From: Astrothelium macrocarpum
Taxonomy: Eukaryota; Ascomycota; Dothideomycetes; Trypetheliales; Trypetheliaceae
Direction of reading: 5' to 3'
DNA length: 64,000 nt
Assembly: GCA_021030915.1 (NCBI GenBank)
Contig: JAGEMR010000003.1
Coordinates: 248,001-312,000, forward strand
Shown here: one piece after another, positions 43,519 to 55,084 of the stretch
How the letters are laid out: each line of letters opens with the position of its first letter
Numbering within the stretch: position 1 is the stretch's first letter
Program-made: the position numbers and the translations under genes
The notes under the pieces: model-generated
Databases searched by the model: none
What the model was told of the DNA's origin: nothing
What the model saw: only the letters and a program-made list of their open reading frames with translations

Positions 43519-45844
43519 CTACTCTTCCACGATATCGTGCACCCTTCCCAATCTCGCAGACGGAAGCCATTTGTCATCTGGAGTGATCCACCAAGTTACG
43601 ATTCCAAAGATTGTAATTGCCCCGAATATGACGGGTGAATAATTGAAAGTGTCAGAGGTGACTGGGAACTCGATCGGCGAGAACAGCACAGCTGCAAGGT
43701 ACAAGTTCCAGATCATGGCGATGAACGTCAACGGACGAGAAAACCGTCCCAAAGACCAGCGAGCATGCTTGAACTCGTTCGGAGTAATGAATGTGCGCCC
43801 GAAACAAATGAGAGCATATGCTGTGATGGTGGGCACACCTGCGGCACTAACAAGACTTGTGAAGGCAACGGGAGAAGGTAAGATTGTGCAAAGGAGCAAA
43901 GCAGCAACAGCATGCATAACGATAATCGCGTTGCGTGGCTCCTTTTTCGCTGATACGGCAGAGATCCAGCCCGAAAAGGGCAGCACACCATCACGAGCAA
44001 CAGCCCAGATGAGACGAGAGCTCGCTACGCCTGCGACAGTTGTGTTCTAGATGACAGAGTTAGGTTAAGGGTAAGGATCCAACATGATCGGAATGGGCTG
44101 GACTCACGAAGATCAACCCCAAGATACATATGACAACCATGAAAATCTGCCCACCTTGTCCCATTGTCATAGCATAGAGCCCGACAAATGGTTGAGGCGC
44201 GTCTAACCCATACAAGGTGTCTAAGTTGGGGGTGCAAAATAGGAACAGTATGACTATAGGAAATCCAAGAAGCCCAGAAGCAAGCGCAGACGAAAAGATG
44301 CCTCTCGCTGCAGTTAGACTTGCATTCTTTGTCTCCTCGCTGACATGCCCACTAGCCTCGAAGCCCACCAGCACACCAGCGGTCACAAAGTAAGATAGCA
44401 TCCAGTTCCACACAGGAGGTGCACCAGTTTCATTATAAGTTTGGGTGAAGACAAATTCGGCAGACTGGAACCCATAGCTTTTTGATACGGCGATCGGCAA
44501 CCAAATGATGTTGAGAAAGAAGTCTAGCATGATGATACCAGTCGCCAATCGGAAGATTGTTTTGTAGACTTTGGGGTCTAGATAGTTCATCCCGATGGAG
44601 ATGAACAGGATCCCTTCGGAAACGATCCATTGGACGGCTCGAAATCTGACATCGGAGGTATCTGTGGTGAAGGACAAATTGAAGACGGTAATCTCAGAGA
44701 GTAAGAAGTTTGCAGTGGCTTGACAATTGGATGCAACAAAAGTCGTCCACGCAGTCGTACTCCACCAAGCTACAATAAAACCAAACAAACGGCCATAGCG
44801 ACGGCCCCCCGATTCAGCGGCCCAGCTGTGTTGAATATATGTTAGCACCTTGAAAAATCAAACCATTTCCCCAAAGTACACACTGACAAATAGATTGATC
44901 CTGCAGCAGGAAGTGCTGAGCAGATTTCAGCTAGCACCGCAGCGGTAATAAAGACGAAAATGCACGTCACGACATAGCTCGACCTAGGAAATATCGTCAG
45001 AAATTTGAACCTAGACATTAGTATTGACGTTGTACCAATAAGCTGCCGGTCCTCCGGCACCGACGCCGATGGAAAATGTGGTGCGAATACCACCGACAAA
45101 GTACAACGCAGCTTCATGAGTTAGTGATTGATTGTGTTGACGCTGACGACGGTGTGCTTTACCAAAGCTGGCAGAAAAGCTCTCGAACAAATTCCATTGT
45201 CGATGCAGTGACTAACTCATGGTCAGAATGTAGCAGGCTGGGGTTATGTGATGCGATGCTTACCTGCTTATATCCAAGTGCTTTCTATCTGTAGCATTAG
45301 TACACAAAATAAAACACTGTTTAGAGGAAGAGGGATCGAAGGTTTTGTCATAGCATCTCCTTTCGCGCTCACGAAATAGCGATCAAGTTCAAGCGGTATG
45401 ATCTCAGCCCTTTCCTTGTCCCTGGCAGAGCAGTAGACAAAGTCTCGGACACCCGCGTTGCCATGACATTCCACCATGTTAGACACTCTCTTCTCTCCCA
45501 AGCCCAAAGTTTAACACATGATGCTTCGATGAAGCATATCACAAGCCACCGGGATAGGTGAGATAGCCCCCCCTGGCGGAGCACGAGCGAGTCCAGAGCA
45601 TGGCGGAATGCGACGGACCCGTGGAGCGATACTCACCTGCTACGACCGAGGCGCCGGATGGACATGGAGAGATTCAAGACAAAGACCTTCTGGATCCCGC
45701 TGCGGTGTGATGCCTTACCAGGTAGCGCTCATCGGAATCCATGCTGTCGGCATCGGCGGCATCGTCAAAGTCGGATTGCAGCGGGTTGTTCGGAGGTGCA
45801 ACGTTGGACGCGGTGGCGCTGACGGGATCTTTGCTTGCAGCCAT
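43519..45844 (-). CDS. APC-superfamily amino acid/polyamine-type permease
   Basis: Seven exons: 45844-45719, 45284-45264, 45211-45163, 45111-45036, 44983-44888, 44825-44108 and 44046-43519. Total 537 aa. About 12 membrane helices are visible, with family motifs SFSASFAALYFVGGIRTTFSIGV across two junctions, ITAAVLAEICSALPAAGSIY, FWAAESGGRRYGRLFGFIVAWWSTTAW, GVLVGFEASGHVSEETKNASLTAARGI and VAGVASSRLIWAVARDGVLPFSGWI. These place it with fungal GABA/amino acid/choline/polyamine permeases of the plasma membrane; the substrate is not assignable. The soluble N-terminus is acidic (QSDFDDAADADSMDSDERYL). Exon 2 is a 21-nt microexon coding KALGYKQ, recovered because it links the N-terminus to SLHRQWNLFESF in phase. 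Intron 1 is 434 bp. Small-exon structure is concentrated in the first third, as often in this family. Confidence 0.9.
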
Positions 45845-46969
45845 CGTGGAGCTCCAGGAGATGAAGCAACAAATGCAATTTAATTTCGATGGAATTTCTC
45901 AACAAAAGAGGAGACTGAGATGGAGTTTCAAGTAGGTAATAGGAAGTGGGAAGGAGGGAGATTAGGGTAGATTGAGCATTTTGTTTTTTTTATCTCTATC
46001 GATATGACAGATGACGGAATCAAGAAATCAACTTTATGGCCAATGACAGCAGCCAATCTCAGCCGTTCAGGATCCGAGATTTGAGCTTTGACCTTAAACG
46101 ACAAGGTGAGAATGCACACGGTAAGCAAATCCGGGTTTCCGGGTGCAGCACGTTCGAGACGTGGGGGTCAAGTCTCTTTGCCCTTGCACCCTGAAAAATT
46201 GCCATTGGCATTCATGTCACAAAAATTTCAGAACTTCTCCATCCAAAAACCATGTTTCAAAGCTTTGGGTGACTTCGGACAGGTGTGAAAACGCTCTCTT
46301 TGGAGATTCTACCATTGGAAGCCGAGAAAGTCGGACTAGCATGAAATCCAAAGATAAGTTTGTAGAGGTAAAACCGGTTTGCATCAAAATCTCAACTTGG
46401 GTTTTTTGGCAAATGCTATTGTGATTTGAAAGGGAGTATTGCTCAGGGTGCATCTTGACGGTATAGGAACGAGCCGAGTGGCGGCTGTGAAACATTCACG
46501 GTAGAATATAGCGATGAAATTGGTACGTATGTATCCCAGACATTCCGAACAAGAAACACACTATCAGTTAGACTATCAAATGATCCTCACGTTTCCACAT
46601 TAGACACTAGTCGCTCTCGCTTGCTCAGAGGGTATCGCAACGCCCAATGCACAAAAGCACGCTTGCAGAAGAATGGTGTATGACAAGCTTTAGAGTAGTT
46701 GGTATAGCTAATTTCCTCAATACGAGGATTAGCTTATGAGATTTGGTCTTGTGCATGGAAATCCGTTTTCATTCATGGCCTAATGGCGATAGAATTAGCC
46801 ATGGTCATGCTTAATTTTTCGACTTCATCTCAGTTATCCAGAAATTCGCTCTCTTGAAAATTACCTCAATTATTTGGGTATTAGTTTCTTGAGACCACTT
46901 GAGTCATCGGGGTATCCCTATCAAAAAGCCGGACACACCCATCCAGGTATTCATCCCTCAACGACCACC
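45845..46969. other. Intergenic, permease upstream region
   Basis: 1.1 kb between the permease start and the 3' end of the F-box/YccV gene. No gene recognised; short frames on both strands only. Confidence 0.4.
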
Positions 46970-48866
46970 TCAGTCATCCGGATATTCATCTCTAATGTTG
47001 CTGATGAAAGCACCAATCTCCGCATCCCACCGCTTAAAGTATTGCCCCGCCAGTTTCATCATCGCTGAAGATGGCTCACGCGTGAATATGCCAATATTTT
47101 CCTCGGCTACGTATCTATTGCTCTTGTCCGCCACTCTTGTCGATGTTAGCAAGCCTGCTTCTAGATAAGTAAAGATTCGGGCACAAAGCAAACTCACAGA
47201 ACATGGTAGAAGCTCTGGTTTCGGCCGTCATTAAGCCTGTCCACATCCATTTGCCGCATCCAGGACTCAGTTGCCCGACAACGATCGTCCCAGCCGATGA
47301 TCACTCCTTCGTAGTGATAACGACGATGCTCAAACGTTTGACCCACGCGATATTGTACATTCCTTGTACTCCCGTTCCGTCGGACAATTGGTTTGGGATG
47401 ACTATCATTACGACGAATGAACTGGATCAGCTTCAGTAAGTTCTGACTCTCCGGCGCGTTCTGAAACATGGGGAAGATTTTATTCTCCATGAGGTCGACA
47501 TCGACAGTGAAACCTTGCTGGAAGAATTGCGCAATATGATGCAAGTAATTGCGACGACGGGTCGGGTCACAGATAAGCATGCTCCAAAGCGCGCCATAAA
47601 ATGCGCCGTCCATGTCCGGCAAGCCCGTGGTCCAACTCGATAATGCTGATCGTCTTGGAGGATCCAAGGTCTCGCCAGTTTGAACAGCAGTGGCAATGTT
47701 TCGAGCAGTGCGAAGAATCATGTCTCTGACTGAACACGCGGTAAGGAAATTGGCGTGAGTGGGATCGGCCGCACCTATTGATCCAAGCAAGCTTATGAGC
47801 TTATCTGCTGCAACCTCCTCATCTTGCCGGAAAGGATCCATGAACATGCACTGTGTCTCATCTTCCGGATTCAATTGTGCACCATCAAGACTGAGACCCT
47901 TTTCTGAGGTCACGCTGGCATGGACATGGAATGGAAAATTGCACGGCTGAGCATCAAGTCCAACTCGCCGGGCAACGCAGCAATATATTGCAACCGATAT
48001 TAGAGGTAGCGCCTGATGTTCGTCGTCGAACAAAGCGATCCCAAGAAATCTATTGCGAAGGATGTGATAATCGTCCTCACTGTGCACACCTGTAAGATTT
48101 TGGCCCCTGATGAATCGCGCGATTTCCACAGCTTTCTGTCGCATGGTCATGGATGCGAAGGTTGGAATTGTAGCGCGCAGGCGATCAGCAAGTTGATCAA
48201 GACGGGCGGATATGTCGCTGACATCTCCTTCGCGTGTGTCCAGAACGAACATGTCGAATGCGCCCAATGCTTCTTCAAAGGAAAGCTGAGTAGAGTCTTC
48301 CATGACTTGCGCCCATATTCGAAGTCCCTTGCGGCGCTGCATGGCATTTAGAATCTCCAAACTCCAATAACGCCGGGCCAAGACATCCTCCGCAGTATCC
48401 GGTGCGTGGCAGTTTTTCAACAAGACTGCTTTTGCGTTATATCCACATTTGATAATCTTTTGCATTTCCTCGATGCGACATCTCTGCTTGGCGATAACTT
48501 GCTCCAAGGATTGTTCGACCAGACGATTCTTTTCAGAACGAGCAATGTATGTACTTTTCCACTGCTCATCAGCACCTTCTAATGACGTAAGTTGATTGTG
48601 GAGCGTCTACGTAAGGAATTAGCAGAGCATTGCAGCGACGTCACACATGATAATCAAACGCTTGCCTTGTGGAAGGGGGGAGAGTCTTTCTCCCAGTATG
48701 TGAATTCCGTATTGCACCGTTGACGCCATAGAAGAGGATCGTTCGCCAGAGAGTAGAAATCTTTTGATGTTCGTTCCACATATGCAAGTGATTGAGCGGG
48801 AAGAAACAACAGTATGTTGCGCAAAAGCTCTTCCGGGAGATCGGTTAGAGAAGTTTTGGTCGTCAT
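46970..48866 (-). CDS. F-box protein with transglutaminase-like (SirB1) and YccV/HspQ domains (FBXO21-like)
   Basis: Exons 48866-48666, 48606-47198 and 47135-46970; 591 aa. The architecture matches animal FBXO21: an N-terminal F-box (SLTDLPEELLRNILLFLPAQSLAYVERTSKDFYSL), a central SirB1/transglutaminase-like region (LTGVHSEDDYHILRNRFLGIALFD, then ALPLISVAIYCCVARRVGLDAQPCNFPFHVHA) and a C-terminal hemimethylated-DNA-binding YccV/HspQ-type domain from about 483 (VQYRVGQTFEHRRYHYEGVI, then YHVLVADKSNRYVAEENI). It probably acts as an SCF adaptor recognising misfolded or N-degron proteins (inference from relatives). The first intron appears to use a GC donor (AAG|GCAAGC) ending TACGTAG; a weak GT six bases on would add two residues. 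The start was chosen at the ATG just before the F-box. Confidence 0.88.
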
Positions 48867-49136
48867 TGTCAAGCCGGTGGCTGAAAAGGCGAGCAGACTG
48901 AGAAGGCAAACGGGAAGCCACGGTACCTTGGGGAGGCAGAGAAGCGCGTGCACCAAACGACGTCAGAGAAAAGGTTAAAATGGTTCATAGGGCTGAGGAA
49001 GATCGGCGAACGGTGGACCGACATCCCGAATGAACAGCTTCTTGCGCTAGGTAAACATAACAGCTGGAGAGCTCGACCTCGAGGAATCGCCTGGTGGTTG
49101 CTCACCCTCCACACTCCTCCGTTGCCATTTTCAAAA
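48867..49136. promoter_or_regulatory. Divergent promoter of the FBXO21-like and Sec14-like genes
   Basis: 270 bp between divergent start codons, so both promoters must share it. It has a pyrimidine-rich stretch (ctcaccctccacactcctcc) just before the Sec14-like ATG. No specific site recognised. Confidence 0.5.
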
Positions 49137-51127
49137 ATGGCCGAGAACAAGCTAAAACGGACAGAATCCTATCAATACCCCTCCGGGCATCTTGGACATC
49201 TCTCGAACAACCAGCACTCTAGCCTAGATCAGTTCAAAAAGCTATGTCAAGAAAAGGGATACTACAAGCCTGCGGGTGTAGATGGGAGAGCAGCGCCTAG
49301 TCATGATGATGAGACTTTGCTGTACGTTGAGACAAGGTTATCGCTGAAACATGCCCTGGCTTACCCTCCCCCAGTCGATATCTTCGAGCGCGGAAATTTA
49401 TCCCACGAGATGCCTTTACCCAATTCAAAGATACCGAGGACTGGAGAAGAAACAATCAGCTTGAGGAGCTTTACGAGACTATTGATATTAATGAATATGA
49501 GGAAACGCGTAGATTGGTTGGTCCCAACCTCTTTTTGCTCCTGTATATTGTAACTAATCTCAAATCGACTTTTAGTATCCACAATGGACGGGACGAAGAG
49601 ACAAGCGAGGAATGCCGGTCTACCTTTTTGAAGTTGCACATTTGAGTGGCAAGAACATTGCTGCTTATGAAGCATCAACGTCGAAAGCTCCTCAAATCAC
49701 CTCTAAAGTGCCCGTCAAAATGCTACGCTTATTTGCATTGTATGAGAATATGTGCCGTTTTGTACTCCCACTCTGTTCTGCTATTCCGAACAGACCCCAC
49801 ACAGAGACGCCTATATCGCAATCGAATAACATTGTGGACATTTCAAGAGTTGGTCTGAAGCAGTTTTGGAATCTCAAGAATCACATGCAGGATGCTAGTA
49901 CTTTAGCCACAGCACATTACCCTGAAACTCTTGACCGAATATTTGTATGGCCCCATCCAACAATAAATCGCATCAGTCTGTATACTTTTGACGACAACTA
50001 ATATTTCTTAGATCATCGGTGCACCTTCCTTCTTTCCAACTGTCTGGGGATGGATCAAGCGATGGTTCGACCCCATAACTGTTTCCAAAATATTCATTCT
50101 CTCCAATTCAAACATGAAATCTACTCTTGAGAAATACATTGATCCCGAAAACATTCCCAAGAAGTACGGCGGTCAACTTGACTTTGAATTCGGCATGATG
50201 CCCGTACTGGAGCCCGCCATCCAGAACAGCCTAAAATGGAGTGCGAGCTCCGGATCCTTTGCATCGAAATCATTCCCCATCGGACCCATTCACTGGCAGG
50301 AGACAGCAGTCGATGAAATGGAAGCAGTCGCCGTCGGCAGCGTCAATGGCAAACCCCGAAAAGAGCCAATCGCCATCATGAACCCCGGTCAGAAATGGCA
50401 AGTCGAATCCAAACTCCTCAACGTCCCCGTCAAGACCAGCCCCACCAACGACTCCACCCCCTCCGAAATCTACCGCACCACAACCGGCGAACACACGCAC
50501 CCAGGCCCCAACCCCAACCCCGACTCCACTCCAGACCAAACCCCCCCACCACCCTCCAACCCAGACACCGACCCCACCACCGCCGCCGCTGCCATCCCCC
50601 CCGAAAACCCCCACGTCCCCAACACCTCCCGCCGCGGAACCTACACCGTCCCCGTCAGCACCACCACCGCAGCAGGCAGCGGCGCGGGCGCCGACGCGCC
50701 GCGGCAGGGCACGTCGCACACGCGCTTCGAGCAGCAGCGGTCGACGCACGCGGCCGGCGTGCTGGCAGACGGCACGCCGGCGGTGCGCGAGCACGGGCAC
50801 GGCGACAAGACGAGCACCATGGAGCCCAAGACCGTGGGGCAGGCGCCGAAGGTGGTGCCGCGGCCGGAGGCTGACGAGGCGGAAGGCGAGGGTGAGGGGG
50901 AGGGTGTTTTGGGGAGGGCGAGGGAGGTGGTCGGTGGTGCGTATGAGCAGGCGGAGAAGCTGGTGGGTGCGGTGGGCTTGGCGAATGGGAAGGAAGAGGA
51001 GGGAAGGGAGGAGGAGAAGGGGAAGGGGGTGGTGGAGGGTGAGGGGGATGCTGTGGGGGAGACGCATGTTGAGGAGTATTTGAGGAGTACGGTGGCGAGT
51101 AAAAGTCCGCCGCCGAGTGCGCAGTAG
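49137..51127 (+). CDS. Sec14-like CRAL-TRIO phospholipid transfer protein
   Basis: Exons 49137-49321, 49375-49516, 49576-49944 and 50012-51127; 603 aa. Sec14-family proteins exchange phosphatidylinositol and phosphatidylcholine and control lipid signalling at Golgi/endosome membranes. The CRAL-TRIO N-terminal helices are SLDQFKKLCQEKGYY and TLLRYLRARKFIPRDAFTQF. The lipid pocket includes PQWTGRRDKRGMPVYLF, QSNNIVDISRVGLKQFWNLK, YPETLDRIFIIGAPSFFPTV, WIKRWFDPITVSKIF and ENIPKKYGGQLDFEFG. After about residue 330 the protein is disordered: Pro/Thr/Asn-rich, then GC-rich Gly/Glu/Lys sequence to the end, much longer than yeast Sec14 (304 aa). The second donor (GTTGGT) is weak, but the junction restores the conserved TRRL-YPQWTG sequence. 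Confidence 0.93.
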
Positions 51128-51465
51128 AAGGTGTATAGGTCAACAGGACTGGGTTGTTCTGAGCAATGCCTGGATAGAGATGATCGGGAATGTTGGGTTT
51201 GAGCTTTTGGAAACGTCATTTTGATTACGAATGAATGGGTAACTTTAGTGTCTGAGAGATAAAAAGGGTATATAGAGGGAGAGATGCACGACAATGATCT
51301 AGAGCGATTTGTTTAAATCTCAACGATATCGCACTACTTCCACTGGAACCGGGATTGTGCAAGAGCAGTAGCATTTAGCAATGACCTTGGAGTCAATCTC
51401 GCAAAAAGCCCCCGAGTATTAAATGTCAAACTTTTCTAATTTCTATTCGACAGAAATGGTTCTAT
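51128..51465. other. Intergenic between convergent genes
   Basis: 338 bp holding the 3' ends of the Sec14-like and FAD oxidoreductase genes. No other feature seen. Confidence 0.4.
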
Positions 51466-53115
51466 TCAAGCTTGGAACAGCTTGAAGCCACCTGGAACAT
51501 AGCGTTGGAAGATGCCATCCGGATCGTACTTTTTGCTTACACCCTGGAGAAATTTCTTCCTCTCCCCGCCATCCGCTGAACCATCGCCAAAGACATCCTG
51601 TCCTGGATGTGCATAGTTAATATAGAGATATCCCGTCTGCTTACTCTGTTCTCGAGCTGCTTTATCAATATCGTCAATTAGTTGCACAGCGGCCTTCTCA
51701 ACATCAGCCGTATCTTTCGGGTCCTTCCAAGTCCCCGTTAGTTGCGCAATGATGACGGAATCCTGAGTAGAAGGACGATTTGGTATAGCGGACTGTAGGA
51801 ATGGCGATTTAGAAATGACGCCTTGAAAGATGGTATGAAATGTCATAGACCAACGTATTCCTGAGAAGCTCTTAACAGACTCACAGGAAGCTTGCCAGAA
51901 ATCGTAGGCTCGATGCAAAACCGAGTAATCAAGGTAAAACGTCGTGGCTATCATTATTTGACTACGAATGCTTCAGTAAATATTTGTATTCGGCCATCGG
52001 AAGACCCACCAAAGACCGTATTCATTGAATGCGTCTTGCTCCAGTGTCAGCTCTGTTAAGCTAAGCTCACGCAAAGTATTGACATGGATGGGATCTAGCC
52101 TCTTAAAAGGCTGCACGCATGCCGGCTTGCTTTCAGGATTCGTGTATACAATGCCATTTACTATCCCTGACCCTCGATCCGCGGTCATGGCAAAGCTATG
52201 GACAAGTGATGCAAAAGGATCAAAATTGGAACTCCTGGCATAGTTGTAGAATGTCTTCAGTTGCTGATCTTTTGTCTCCATGCCATGGATAAGATTACCA
52301 CCCCACACTCGGCCTTGACGGAAAAGAGGAAAAGTTAAATGGGTTACAATCCCAAAGTTATTGGAGCCACCTTGAAGAGCACGGAATAAATCTCCATATT
52401 GTTCGTCATTCTCTGCGATTTTAACAATAACACCAGACGCAAGGACTATCTCATATTCTAGTATATTGTCGCAAACAAGGCCTAGGCGACCGGAGAAATG
52501 AGACAAACCGCCTAGTGATATTAGCAGAGTTTAATGCTTGTACTTTTGCATCCATCGAACATTGGTTGGCTTCATTGACGGAATACTTGCATGGACATGG
52601 CTTTGCTTACGACGAGCGAAGATTGCATAGGAAAACAAACAAATATAGAGTGGGATCTTACCTCCCAATGTAACACCACTAACTCCTAGTTGAGAATGCC
52701 TCCCGCCTGGCGCTGCGAGACCTAGCGGATCCAACATGCGGTATACTTCACCCCATGAAGCTCCAGCACCAATCCGCACCTGAGTTTGTTCACTATTAAT
52801 TTCAATCGTATTTATCCCTCGAAGATCAATGGTGACTCCATCAGACTCATTAGCGGCTCTCGCAAATGGTGCCATGCCTCCACTACGGATAGCAAACTTG
52901 ACTGTGTTGCTACTGTGATTCTGATTCGCTCTAATAATGGCAGAAAGCGTTGACGAGACATCTTGCGTAGATGTAGGACAGACTATGCACGCAGGTTGGA
53001 TCTGACTCTCCTGGACAGAAAAGTACGAGCTCAAAGATTCTGCGTAATCTGGATGTCCAGGCGAAAGAACCTTGTCAGGAAGAGCTTGTTGTAAGGTCTG
53101 TATGACTTCTTCCAT
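51466..53115 (-). CDS. FAD-linked (BBE/PCMH-type) oxidoreductase
   Basis: Exons 53115-52662, 52511-52010 and 51961-51466; 483 aa. Vanillyl-alcohol-oxidase/berberine-bridge family flavoenzyme. The FAD-binding PCMH domain shows VKFAIRSGGM (72-81), VTIDLRGINTIEI, VRIGAGASWGEVYRML and LGLAAPGGRHSQLGVSGVTLGGGLSHFSGRLGLVCDNIL (both sides of intron 1). The BBE segment at the end reads YLYINYAHPGQD, then FLQGVSKKYDPDGIFQRYVPGGFKL. Most fungal relatives have RSGGH, where the His binds FAD covalently; here it is Met81, so that bond may be absent. No signal peptide, unlike many secreted members. The substrate is unknown; relatives occur in secondary metabolism. The second junction (CTTTG|GTGGGT) is the least certain. 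Confidence 0.85.
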
Positions 53116-53934
53116 CTTAGCTAAGGAGATAGAAGGAAATCCCGTGAAGGTCGATGGTGGAAGAGGTGTAAGCTAAACCGAAGCATACGTCGCATCTACA
53201 AGAGTAAGGTCCTCAGCGTCATTAGTGTTCTGATGGTTGTAAGCGAGGATTACTCAGCTATTGAAAGGCCTGAAATTACACACTTGCTTCGGAAAGCGAT
53301 GCGTGAGAGTAATAACTGAAAAGACTAAAAGTTTGTGGAGAACGGGAATCCAAAAATGAATACCAGTCAAGATATCATGGCCACCAACTTCCTTTCAAGT
53401 CAATTCAAACGGCATAAGATTGCATTTCCAGTGATAATTACAGCAGTTGCGATTGCTAGCGCTTTCGTGTCAGAACTTTACTTCGTTTTGCGTGCCAATA
53501 CAGACCACTCAGAGGTTCAGCCCTCGGGAAGCCCCTGATTGTGGCTTAGTAAGAGCGTTGTCGAAATCCCACCCGAGTTATCCACATGTAAGAATCAATT
53601 AATAAAATCAGATGAAGCTCGAAGCGAACTACTGAAAAACGATCAACTCAAGTTATTGGCTCCTTTCTCTTGTGATTCTAGCAATGAAAGTAGTGCATTG
53701 TCGGAATCGGTGAAGTGGACGTGCGTAGAACTGAAAGCAAAAGAGCGCGAATCGGTCAATATAAGATCCAGACAGCGTTGTGTAGTCAATAACACCTATC
53801 GATCCGCTTTGGTGCTATATGTAAATTTCGGAATCGTGCTGCCAATATTTTGGATTAAGCATGTTGACACTCATTTCCGTCACGTCTTTGCAAAGTCAAA
53901 GATCTCCGAAGGACTTCAGCCGGCATTACACTTT
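53116..53934. other. Intergenic with a doubtful small open frame
   Basis: About 820 bp between the FAD oxidoreductase start and the 3' end of the SDR gene. A plus-strand frame from 53335 is open for 67 codons with one hydrophobic segment (IAFPVIITAVAIASAFV), meets TGA at 53536-53538, then stays open in the same frame to 54072. No family recognised, and the end overlaps the SDR gene, so it is not called as a gene. Confidence 0.35.
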
Positions 53935-55084
53935 TCATCTAGACAATTTTCTCCATATTATATCTATTATGTAAGATTCACACAGCTTCAACTTTGCTTT
54001 TTTGAGGTTTGCTTTGCTAGGGTGTCCAGTCCAGTACCTCGCACTAACAAAGGATCCTGTGGTCCAAATTAGTACTCCACTTTGGTTTTGCATCGACTGC
54101 CAGCCACTGTAGGAACTCACCAGCACACTCGCAGGCGCATGATATCCCATAAGCCTAACAGTCCGTGCCTTTGAGCCTCTCCAAATCTGACCGGACGCTC
54201 CGTTGAGAATATCGCCAACAAAATTGCGAGTAAACACTTCGGTATCCTCCGCTATCTTTGTGTAGCTTGTCACATCATGGGCGATTTCTGGTTCGACTGA
54301 CTTGTAAAAGGAAGACTCCTTAAGCCCCGGCCAAGTATCGTTGTTTGCAAAATTAGATGCAACAACTCCAAGCATTCCTGTGACAACGGTAATCCCGAGT
54401 GGAGCGAGCTCGAGCCGTAACGTCTCGCTCAAGATGGTAACGGCGGCCTTTGAAGAAGAATAGAGACCTATTAGTCGGCAAAGTAAGCTTGAGCATTAGT
54501 CATGTATACCCGACAAGAAATCGCATAAAATCAAGACTAAGCGAGTGTTGCGCGTTGATCCAGCCTTGAAGTGATTGACACAAAAAATGAGGGTTCATAG
54601 AAAGAATTTAGGATGATCTGACTTCCCACATACCACCCCAAGGCCTAGCCAACAGCGCGCCTACGCTACTGATATTGACGACCTTTCCTTTCGCCGCAAT
54701 CAATTGCGGAGTAAAAGCCTGCGTCACCGCCAAAACACCCCACACATTGACGTCGTAGAGTTGCTTTGCTTTTGCAAGATCGGTCTCTATCAAGGGGCTC
54801 GAATGCCCCATTCCCGCATTGTTGATGAGAATGTCAAGCTTGCCCTCCGGAAGACGCTTGCGGACATCAGACGCCGCATTCTCGACGGAATCAAGCGAGG
54901 CGACATCAAGTTCGATGATGGTGATGGCTGGATCGTTGGCGAAATGCGCGGCTTTGCTTGTATCGCGAACGCTAGCAAAGACGTGGAAACCGCGCGCAGA
55001 AAATTCGCGGGCCATGGCATCGCCGATCCCACCCTGGCTACATCCGGTGATAAGAACTGTCGGTTTCGACATCTCCTGATTCAA
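53935..55084 (-). CDS. Short-chain dehydrogenase/reductase (Ayr1-like)
   Basis: Exons 55084-54634 and 54467-53935 with a 166-bp intron; 327 aa. Classical SDR: cofactor loop TGCSQGGIGDAMA (from residue 13), DILINNAG (about 84-91), catalytic Ser in VVNISSVGAL (139/140), and Y153-x3-K157 in LYSSSKAAVTILSETLRLELAPLGI, restored by the splice. It resembles fungal 1-acyldihydroxyacetone-phosphate reductases (Ayr1) by its TGCSQGGIG start and IWRGSKARTVR near the end; the true substrate is uncertain. The C-terminal about 60 residues do not look like the family and make it longer than usual (about 280-290 aa), so the 3' end may be mis-modelled or mutated. A second ATG (MSKPTVLITG) four codons downstream is the commoner family start. 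Confidence 0.82.

Noticed and set aside
50270..51067. 265-codon minus-strand open frame opposite the Sec14-like tail
   Set aside because: Antisense to the disordered GC-rich tail; repetitive Gly/Val composition.
53335..54072. Long plus-strand frame interrupted by one TGA, possible stop readthrough gene
   Set aside because: No recognised family; the TGA context (TGA-TTG) is not a known readthrough signal, and its 3' part is antisense to the SDR gene.
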